NCBI GenBank assembly: GCA_905200565.1
Contig: CAJKKX010000195.1
Coordinates: forward strand, 1-5,195
Length of the DNA stretch: 5,195 bases
Direction of reading: 5' to 3'
Source: an uncultured Lachnospiraceae bacterium
GTDB lineage: Bacteria; Bacillota_A; Clostridia; Lachnospirales; Lachnospiraceae
A program made the position numbers and the translations under genes. Positions 1-5,195 of the stretch are shown piece after piece. The notes under the pieces are model-generated. The model did not search any database, had not been told where the DNA came from, and was given only the letters and a program-made list of their open reading frames with translations. The stretch's first letter is position 1; every line of letters begins with the position of its first letter.

Positions 1-1
1 T

Positions 2-670
2 GGCATTATAACAATGGCGCTTGACCCGACAGCATTAGGGCCGGCAATTCAGAGAGCCGTTGACGCGGGAATTCCGGTTGTCTGCATTGATACGGATGCG
101 CCGGATTCCGCGCGTTCCTATTATGCGGGAACCTCCAATTATGACGCCGGATTCCAGGCAGGCCAGACCATGGCGGAGATGACAGACGGCAAAGCAAAGG
201 TAGGCATTCTTATGGGCGGCATCAATGCATCCAATATGGTATCGCGCGTGGAAGGATTTAAAGCCGCGCTGGAAGAATATCAGGATATGGAAATAATTGT
301 GACGGAAGATACGAACGCGGATCTGCTGATCGGAACGCAGAAAGCCCAGGCGATGATGCAGACCTATCCGGAAATGACTGCTATTTTCGGAACCAGTTCT
401 ACGGATGCACAGGCGGCAGGCAAGGTGGCAGAAGAAATGGGAATCACAGATCAGTACTGCATTATCGGATTCGATGATATGGAGGATACTCTGAATTATA
501 TCCGCGAGGGCGTCGTAGACGCGACGACTGTTCAGAAGCCGTATGAGATGGGCTATCTTGGTGTCGAGCTGTTGGTACAGACGATCGAAGGAAACGGACC
601 GGAAGAGCAGGTTATCGATACGGGCGTTACCATGGTAACAGCAGATAATGTAGACAGCTACAAGGAATAA
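2..670 (+). CDS. Sugar ABC transporter substrate-binding protein, RbsB-like (5' partial)
   Basis: This is the extracytoplasmic binding protein of a ribose-type (CUT2) sugar importer. The frame is open to the left edge: 222 residues are visible, and about 110-130 residues of such a protein, including the signal/lipoprotein peptide, lie outside. The ATG at 14 is internal, because the family motif GII-x-x-x-LDPTAL begins before it. Fragment numbering: the LDPTAL helix start at 7-12, strand PVVCIDTD at 25-32, the RVEGF helix at 82-86, GFDD at 156-159, and TTVQKP at 175-180. Compared from memory with E. coli RbsB, the ligand-contacting Asp89, Arg141, Asp215 and Gln235 have counterparts here (D30, R82, D158, Q178), whereas Arg90 and Asn190 correspond to T31 and S132. 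That supports a sugar-type ligand but argues against plain ribose. It is the first visible gene of the operon and is separated from the permease by a stem-loop. Family is certain; ligand is unknown. Confidence 0.95.
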   Translation, partial: GIITMALDPTALGPAIQRAVDAGIPVVCIDTDAPDSARSYYAGTSNYDAGFQAGQTMAEMTDGKAKVGILMGGINASNMVSRVEGFKAALEEYQDMEIIVTEDTNADLLIGTQKAQAMMQTYPEMTAIFGTSSTDAQAAGKVAEEMGITDQYCIIGFDDMEDTLNYIREGVVDATTVQKPYEMGYLGVELLVQTIEGNGPEEQVIDTGVTMVTADNVDSYKE

Positions 671-681
671 CGATGACAAAA

Positions 682-710
682 TAACTGCCGCAGAATAGCT
701 GCGGCAGTTG
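682..710 (+). promoter_or_regulatory. Intercistronic stem-loop between binding protein and permease
   Basis: Arms AACTGCCGCAG (683-693) and CTGCGGCAGTT (699-709) are perfectly complementary over 11 bp, seven of them G-C, around a 5-base loop. A T-G wobble at 682/710 can extend it. It begins 12 bases after the binding-protein stop and ends 9 bases before the permease SD. Only four T's follow (714-717), and not directly after the stem, so it is a poor intrinsic terminator. In many binding-protein transporters a hairpin here protects the upstream mRNA or partly terminates transcription, so that binding protein is made in excess over membrane parts. I infer that role here; the structure itself is seen directly. 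Confidence 0.72.
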
Positions 711-718
711 CACTTTTG

Positions 719-726
719 AAGGGAGG
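719..726 (+). promoter_or_regulatory. Ribosome binding site of the permease gene
   Basis: AAGGGAGG, one mismatch from AAGGAGG-type consensus, lies 5 bases before the ATG at 732. It fixes the permease start and, with its own strong site, allows initiation independent of the upstream gene despite the hairpin between them. Confidence 0.8.
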
Positions 727-731
727 ATTTT

Positions 732-1700
732 ATGAAACAGAAATCAATTTTCAGGAAAATCATTTCCAGCAAGGAAATGGGTATTTTTATTCCGTGGCTT
801 CTCATCTGCATTGTAACAGGGGTTGTGAATCATGCGTTCTTCAGCATGAATAATGTAATTAATCTGCTGCGTTCCATATCGATTACGCTGCTGGGCGCTA
901 TTGGAGTCACCTTCGTGCTGATCAGCGGTCAGATGGAAATGTCCATCGGTTCTACTATGGGTCTTGCCAGCCTGATTACCGGTATGTGCATGGATCGTTA
1001 TCAGCTTCCGGTGGTCGTTTCCATTCTGGCGGGGCTGCTGGTTGCGGCACTGATCGGAGTGGTCAATGGCGTAATTATATCCAAATTTAAAATTCCGGCA
1101 TTGATTGTAACGCTTGGTACCATGTATATTGGACGTGGAGCCATTAACGTTATTTCGAAAGGGGTGCCCTTTGGCGGATTCCCGGATAGCTTTAACCAAC
1201 TGGGACAGGGCACATTATTTTCTATTCCTTATTCTGTCTATATAGCGTTCGCGGCAATGGTAATCGCATCGGTGGTTTTAAAATATACCGTGTTCGGGCG
1301 CTCGATTATGGCGGTGGGCGGAAATGCGGAGACAGCGCGTCTTTCGGGTATCCATATTGATAAGATTACTGTTATTACCTATATTATTTCTGCCGTGACG
1401 GCAGGCATGGCGGGTATTCTGACCGCGTCCCGTCTTTCGTCCGCTCAGGCAAATGCCGGAAACGGCTGGGAAATGACGGTTATTTCCGCCGTAGTAATCG
1501 GGGGAACCAGTATGTATGGAGGCTCCGGTTCGATCGTGGGGACCCTGATCGGCGTGGCGATTATGGAAACCCTGACCGTATCGATGACTATGCTTCGCGT
1601 AGATGCCTACTGGCAGAAAATTGTAGTTGGGGCAATTATTATCTTTGCAGTTGGCGTCGATACCTACCGGCGCTCTAAAGCATCGGCGGATAAGGGGTGA
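732..1700 (+). CDS. Sugar ABC transporter permease, RbsC/XylH-like
   Basis: Membrane-spanning subunit of a CUT2 sugar importer (BPD_transp_2 family), 322 residues, the usual length. It forms the channel as a dimer and couples to the ATPase. Hydrophobic stretches fit about 8-10 membrane helices, among them approximately 17-34, 45-65, 92-117, 122-140, 166-186, 212-232, 247-262, 265-290 and 297-312. Family hallmarks are the cytoplasmic coupling segment GGNAETARLSGI (196-207), SAQANAG (237-243) and VVIGGTSMYGG (254-264). The motif usually read GGIDLSVGS appears as GQMEMSIGS (66-74), a departure noted separately. The start is set by the SD at 719-726; the charged N-terminus MKQKSIFRK precedes the first helix. 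The stop codon overlaps the SD of the ATPase gene, so the two are probably translationally coupled. The substrate cannot be read from this subunit. Confidence 0.96.
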   Translation: MKQKSIFRKIISSKEMGIFIPWLLICIVTGVVNHAFFSMNNVINLLRSISITLLGAIGVTFVLISGQMEMSIGSTMGLASLITGMCMDRYQLPVVVSILAGLLVAALIGVVNGVIISKFKIPALIVTLGTMYIGRGAINVISKGVPFGGFPDSFNQLGQGTLFSIPYSVYIAFAAMVIASVVLKYTVFGRSIMAVGGNAETARLSGIHIDKITVITYIISAVTAGMAGILTASRLSSAQANAGNGWEMTVISAVVIGGTSMYGGSGSIVGTLIGVAIMETLTVSMTMLRVDAYWQKIVVGAIIIFAVGVDTYRRSKASADKG

Positions 1701-1701
1701 T
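1692..1701 (+). promoter_or_regulatory. Ribosome binding site that decides the ATPase start
   Basis: AAGGGGTGAT closely resembles the 16S-complementary AAGGAGGTGAT with one A missing, and sits 4 bases before the ATG at 1706. This favours ATG 1706 over the in-frame GTG at 1697, which lies inside this site and has only a weak purine stretch before it. The permease stop TGA (1698-1700) is within the site. Confidence 0.75.
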
Positions 1702-1705
1702 TTTC

Positions 1706-3226
1706 ATGGAAAAAAGAGCAATTCTGGAAATGCAGCATATTACAAAGCGTTTCCCGGGTGTGCTGGCATTGGATGACGTAAGTTTTCAGGCATATTCCGG
1801 TGAGATTCTGGCGCTGTGCGGTGAGAATGGCGCAGGAAAGTCGACACTGATGAAGGTTCTCAGCGGTTCCTGGCCGGAATCAACCTATGAGGGGAAAATT
1901 CTGGTGGATGGTCAGCTCTGCCATTTTACAGATACGGAGAAATCGGAAAAAGCGGGCATCGCCATGATTTATCAGGAAATCAGTATGCATCTTGACGAGA
2001 CGGTGGCGGAAAATATTTATCTTGGCAGATGGCCGAAAAAGAAGGGCCTTATTGACTGGAAAAAAATGAATGAAAATGCTGTCCGGTACATTGAGATGGT
2101 AGGGCTGGATGTGACGCCGGAAGAGCACCTGAGGAATCTGGGTACCAGCCAGCAGCAGCTTGTGGCGATTGCCAGGGCGCTTACCAAGAATCCTAAAATC
2201 CTTGTACTGGATGAGCCGACATCGCCCCTGACCCTGACTGAGTCGGAACGGCTGTTTAAAATTCTTCCCAGCCTGAAGGAAAAGGGAATTGCGTGTATTT
2301 TAATTACGCATAAGCTGACGGAGATATTTGCGAATGCGGACCGGGTTGTGGTTATGCGGGATGGAAAGACAATTTCCACCACAATGATGGCGGATGCGAC
2401 GGAGGAGAAAATCGTAACCGATATGGTGGGGCGGAAAATAGACTCTTACTATCCGAAGGAAAAGGCGGAAATAGGAAAGGTTGTTCTGGAAGTGAAGCAT
2501 ATGACGGTGCCGCATCCCTATGCAGCGAATAAAAAAATCGTTCAGGATGTCTCGTTTTCCGTGCGCGGCGGCGAGATTCTGGGAATCGGCGGTCTTGTGG
2601 GAGCCGGACGAAGCGAACTGGTAAATGCAATCTTCCGCAAGATTATCCCGGAGACGGGAGAAATCCTGATGGAAGGAAAGCCGCTGAAGATCCGGTCCTG
2701 TTCAGACGCCATCCGGGCGGGAATTGCGCTGGTGACCGAGGACAGGAAAACCGATGGGATCGTGGGATGTTTAAGCATCCGGGAAAATATTGCCCTTGCC
2801 TCTTTGCAAAAATTATCAAAAAATGGTTTTATGAAGGGAAAGGAAGAAAAAGAGCAGGCAGGCAGATATTTTAAAGAGATTTCCATAAAAGCGCCGGATA
2901 TGGATACGAAGCTTCAGCAGCTTTCAGGCGGAAATCAGCAGAAGGTGGTATTGAGTAAATGGCTGATGAGACGACCAAAGGTTCTGATTATGGATGAGCC
3001 GACACGTGGTATTGACGTGGGCGCGAAGTATGAGATATATAAAATAATGGTGGATCTGGCAAGGCAGGGCATTGCCATTGTGATGATATCGTCAGAGCTT
3101 CCCGAGCTGCTTTCCATGTCGGATCGCGTGATGATACTGAATGAAGGGAGAGTCAGTGGGATTCTGAAGCAGGAGGAGTGTACGCAGGAGAAGATCATGA
3201 AGCTGGCGACAGCGTCCATGGAATAG
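1706..3226 (+). CDS. Sugar ABC transporter ATP-binding protein, XylG/RbsA family (two NBDs)
   Basis: Cytoplasmic ATPase that powers the importer; 506 residues from ATG 1706, typical for the tandem-domain sugar family. NBD1: Walker A GENGAGKST (39-47), Q-loop Q90, signature-like LGTSQQQ (145-151), Walker B VLDEPT (167-172) with catalytic E170, H-loop H202. NBD2: Walker A region GLVGAGRSE (296-304) with Arg in place of the usual Lys, LSGGNQQK (406-413), Walker B LIMDEPTRGID (427-437) with E431, and ISSELPE (461-467) with Ser at the H-loop position. This asymmetry, a complete first site and a degenerate second, is usual in RbsA/MglA/XylG proteins. The STYEG segment (59-63) and a His-Pro near 270 resemble XylG/GguA by eye, hinting at xylose or multiple-monosaccharide uptake; a specific substrate is not established. 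A GTG at 1697 would add three residues but fits the ribosome binding site less well. Confidence 0.96.
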   Translation: MEKRAILEMQHITKRFPGVLALDDVSFQAYSGEILALCGENGAGKSTLMKVLSGSWPESTYEGKILVDGQLCHFTDTEKSEKAGIAMIYQEISMHLDETVAENIYLGRWPKKKGLIDWKKMNENAVRYIEMVGLDVTPEEHLRNLGTSQQQLVAIARALTKNPKILVLDEPTSPLTLTESERLFKILPSLKEKGIACILITHKLTEIFANADRVVVMRDGKTISTTMMADATEEKIVTDMVGRKIDSYYPKEKAEIGKVVLEVKHMTVPHPYAANKKIVQDVSFSVRGGEILGIGGLVGAGRSELVNAIFRKIIPETGEILMEGKPLKIRSCSDAIRAGIALVTEDRKTDGIVGCLSIRENIALASLQKLSKNGFMKGKEEKEQAGRYFKEISIKAPDMDTKLQQLSGGNQQKVVLSKWLMRRPKVLIMDEPTRGIDVGAKYEIYKIMVDLARQGIAIVMISSELPELLSMSDRVMILNEGRVSGILKQEECTQEKIMKLATASME

Positions 3227-3236
3227 AACAGGCGCC

Positions 3237-3266
3237 AAAGGAGCATGGAAGAATGGGGGCAGAGGT
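3237..3266 (+). promoter_or_regulatory. Start region of the kinase gene with displaced Shine-Dalgarno
   Basis: The best SD in the 40-base gap, AAAGGAG (3237-3243), is 23 bases before the kinase ATG at 3267, too far for normal use. Closer candidates are GGGGG (3255-3259, 7 bases away, weak) and AGAGGT (3261-3266), which touches the ATG. ATGs at 3245 and 3253 lie between, in the other two frames. The kinase may therefore be translated weakly or by coupling. No transcription terminator separates it from the ATPase gene. Confidence 0.5.
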
Positions 3267-4790
3267 ATGCGGAAAAGACAGAGGGTTTTTATATTCAGAC
3301 AGGTGGCATGCCTGGTTGGAAGCGTTTTTGCGGGGCTTCTGTTCCTTTTTTGTGTGCAGGACGGGCTGCGCCATCATGCGGACAGCGAAAATCAGAATCT
3401 GATGACGATCAGCACCTGCTTTAATGATATCAGCGTTGAAATGCAGAAGGTCAGAGAATGGGTGAAGTTTTCGACGGAGAATAAGCTGGATGATGAAGCA
3501 GAATTCGCCGATTCCCGGGAAAGGCTTATCCGTTCCTCGGAAATTCTTGCGGGTTATATGAATGAGCGCAGCTATAACCGCAGCAGCATAGACCTGAAAT
3601 GCACGATTGAAACTTATATACAGGACTGCGAGACTCTGATGGAATCCCTGAAGACCGGAAATTATAGCGAGACGACAAGAAACTATAAAATCTGCGAGCA
3701 GACCTATGAATTCAGTCAGGAGAAAATGAACTGGGTTTACCGCGATATTCAGGAGAGCTATGTAATCAGCCGGGAGCAGCTTGAAAAATATGAGCTGCTC
3801 AGCAGCGTGATCAAGGCGGCAACAACCGTTATTATAATTTCTGTGGCCGCGCTGCTTCTTGCGCTTCTGAACAGGGTAATCGTCCGCCCAATAAACAATT
3901 TGTACAGCAAAACAGAATTATTCCTGACGGAGGAGGGACAGATCGAGCCGACTACATCTCCGGTAAAACAAAAAAATGAAATTGACTTGCTCAATAACAG
4001 TATTTACAGAATGCAAATGAGGATCGGGGAACAGTACCGGCAATTATTAGAAAAGGCAGAGATGGAAAAACAGCTTACGATGGAAAAATTAAAGGCTGTT
4101 GAAAATGAAAAATGGATGAAGGATGCCCAACTGAAAAATCTTCAGGCGAGAATCAATCCGCATTTTCTGTTTAATTCCATTAACCTGATCTCGAAAATGG
4201 CATATATGGAGGATGCGGAGCAGACCTCGGAAATGCTGGAATCCTTTGGCGAGTTTCTTCGCTATAATCTGGATAATTTCGGAAAAACTGTCACTATTCA
4301 GAAGGAGTTGGAGAATGTGCGGGATTACACGACGATCCAGAAGATCCGTTTTGGGGACCGCATGGATTTTAGCATTACTGCGGATCAGGCTGTGACCGGG
4401 ACGAAAATACCATGCCTTATTTTGCAGCCGCTGGTGGAGAATGCGATTATTCATGGGGTAGGTATGTACACGACGGGAGCGTTCATCAGCGTGGATGTTA
4501 GGAAAACAGAGACGGGGCGGGTTCGCATGACGGTATTGGATAATGGAATCGGCATGACGGATGATACGCTAAAGGAGGTGAGAAGTAAGGCAGCGGAATC
4601 CTCTCAGCAGCAGGATGATGGTTCTATTGGGCTTTCGAACGTATTTAAACGTCTTCGCCTGTTTTTTAACAATGACGTAGATATTTATATCGACTCGGAG
4701 CAGGGACAGTTTACGAAAATTCAGATAGAAATTCCATTTTGGGGAAGTGAGGCGATGGAAGATGTATCAGGTATTGATAGCGGACGATGA
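3267..4790 (+). CDS. Sensor histidine kinase, LytS/YesM family (HisKA_7TM-less, His_kinase type)
   Basis: Membrane sensor kinase of 507 residues that autophosphorylates and passes phosphate to the regulator encoded next. Order: basic N-terminus MRKRQR; TM1 about 8-30; extracytoplasmic region about 31-177, which reads as four amphipathic helices (about 38-70, 76-98, 106-130, 132-175) with cysteines at 51, 112, 121 and 143; TM2 about 178-205; HAMP-like linker about 202-255 (RPINNL, then NEIDLLNNSIYRM); coiled coil about 255-295; His_kinase domain with phospho-acceptor H299 in INPHFLFN (296-303); ATPase domain with N-box LVENAIIHG (389-397), DNGIGM (425-430) and GSIGLSNV (452-459). All catalytic motifs are intact. 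No Cache/PAS-like sensor is evident by eye. The ATG at 3267 is chosen because it directly precedes the signal-anchor segment and no in-frame ATG lies between the ATPase stop and it. Its place after a sugar importer suggests that it senses the transported sugar, perhaps through a binding protein; this is inference. Confidence 0.95.
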   Translation: MRKRQRVFIFRQVACLVGSVFAGLLFLFCVQDGLRHHADSENQNLMTISTCFNDISVEMQKVREWVKFSTENKLDDEAEFADSRERLIRSSEILAGYMNERSYNRSSIDLKCTIETYIQDCETLMESLKTGNYSETTRNYKICEQTYEFSQEKMNWVYRDIQESYVISREQLEKYELLSSVIKAATTVIIISVAALLLALLNRVIVRPINNLYSKTELFLTEEGQIEPTTSPVKQKNEIDLLNNSIYRMQMRIGEQYRQLLEKAEMEKQLTMEKLKAVENEKWMKDAQLKNLQARINPHFLFNSINLISKMAYMEDAEQTSEMLESFGEFLRYNLDNFGKTVTIQKELENVRDYTTIQKIRFGDRMDFSITADQAVTGTKIPCLILQPLVENAIIHGVGMYTTGAFISVDVRKTETGRVRMTVLDNGIGMTDDTLKEVRSKAAESSQQQDDGSIGLSNVFKRLRLFFNNDVDIYIDSEQGQFTKIQIEIPFWGSEAMEDVSGIDSGR

Positions 4791-5195
4791 AGCGATTGAG
4801 CGCAACGCGCTGAAAATGATGCTGGAAAATAATATCGCATCTATAGAGGTAACCGGAGAGGCAGAAAATGGAGTCCAGCTTCTCCAGATGCTAAAAAAGA
4901 ACCGGTACGATATTGCGGTCGTGGATATTGAGATGCCGGGACTATCCGGGCTGGAGGTGCTTCAGATGGCGCAAAAGGAACTGGAAAACACCCGGGTTAT
5001 CATTTTTACGGCTTACAGTAATTTTGATTATGCGCAGATGTCGCTGCGCTATCATGCGTTTGATTATCTTCTGAAGCCGACAAGGCGGGATAAGCTGATG
5101 GCGACCATAGAGCGGTGCGTGGAGGATATCGAAGCGGCGCGCAGGAAATCGGTAAACAGTGAGAGGCTGAAGAAAATTATCGGGCAGATCCGACC
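4762..5195 (+). CDS. Response regulator, YesN-like (3' partial)
   Basis: Receiver-domain protein that accepts phosphate from the neighbouring kinase. 144 complete codons are visible before the right edge cuts the gene. Receiver residues are all present: acidic pair D8/D9, phospho-acceptor D55 in VVDIEMPG (53-60), T83 in FTAYSNFDYA (82-91) and K105 in LLKPT (103-107). The YSNFDYA stretch after the Thr and the helical linker after residue 110 are typical of YesN-type regulators, which usually carry a C-terminal AraC-type helix-turn-helix; that part is outside the window, so DNA binding is expected, not seen. The ATG at 4762 overlaps the kinase end by 29 bases in another frame and gives the usual M-Y-x-V-L-I-x-D-D-E start. 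An in-frame GTG at 4747 would add five residues and is less likely. The overlap implies translational coupling of kinase and regulator. Probable targets are this operon's promoter or a related one. Confidence 0.94.
   Translation, partial: MYQVLIADDEAIERNALKMMLENNIASIEVTGEAENGVQLLQMLKKNRYDIAVVDIEMPGLSGLEVLQMAQKELENTRVIIFTAYSNFDYAQMSLRYHAFDYLLKPTRRDKLMATIERCVEDIEAARRKSVNSERLKKIIGQIR

Noticed and set aside
14..16. ATG at 14 as the start of the binding protein.
   Set aside because: The frame is open to the window edge, the family pattern begins before it, and a protein starting here would lack signal peptide and half of the N-terminal lobe.
682..717. Rho-independent terminator ending a separate binding-protein transcript.
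   Set aside because: The stem is good but the T-run is only four bases and is displaced from the stem, and the next genes are the matching permease and ATPase.
35..811. Long minus-strand open frame (258 codons) opposite the binding protein.
   Set aside because: It is antisense to a clearly recognisable protein family, its product is rich in Arg, His, Cys and Ile without any known motif, and no SD or context supports it.
3012..3041. TTGACG - 18 bases - TATATA resembling a promoter about 220 bases before the kinase gene.
   Set aside because: It lies within the codons for the conserved GIDVGAKYEIYK stretch of the ATPase, so the bases are explained by protein conservation; the match is only approximate.
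3317..3330. TGGAAGCGTTTTTG resembling a catabolite-responsive (cre) site for CcpA.
   Set aside because: The closing CA half is absent, so the site is not palindromic, and it lies inside the coding region for the first kinase membrane helix. Likely chance.
4089..4454. Minus-strand open frame opposite the kinase catalytic core.
   Set aside because: It is a shadow of the well-supported kinase gene, with no start signal or recognisable domain.

Overview
The window holds five same-strand, tightly packed genes in the order sugar-binding protein (3' part only), ABC permease, ABC ATPase, sensor histidine kinase, response regulator (5' part only). Roughly balanced base composition, purine-rich Shine-Dalgarno (SD) sequences, an RbsB/XylG-type (CUT2) sugar transporter and a LytS/YesM-YesN two-component pair all point to a Gram-positive Firmicute, most likely a gut-type Clostridia/Lachnospiraceae member. 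That placement is an inference from style and gene families, not from a marker gene.

Layout: 2-670 is the C-terminal two thirds of a family-1 (ribose/galactose-type) solute-binding protein. Positions 671-731 hold a perfect 11-bp stem-loop followed by a strong SD. Positions 732-1700 encode the membrane permease. Positions 1706-3226 encode the two-domain ATPase, whose SD lies over the permease stop codon. A 40-base gap (3227-3266) then leads to the kinase at 3267-4790. The response regulator starts at 4762, inside the end of the kinase gene, and runs off the right edge before its expected DNA-binding domain. No stretch over 300 bases lacks a gene.

Working model: the binding protein captures a monosaccharide or small sugar-like ligand outside the cell, the permease passes it through the membrane, and the ATPase powers this. 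The kinase has two membrane segments and a roughly 145-residue, helix-rich extracytoplasmic region. It probably senses the same ligand, directly or through a sugar-loaded binding protein, and phosphorylates the regulator, which would be expected to activate this operon. The ATPase looks closest to the XylG/GguA branch of its family (by eye), but the ligand cannot be assigned. No promoter is visible; it presumably lies upstream of the left edge.

I found no RNA gene, mobile element, CRISPR array or clearly novel system. The points most worth a second look are the intercistronic hairpin, the possible binding-protein-coupled sensing by the kinase, and the unusual arrangement of start codons at the kinase gene.
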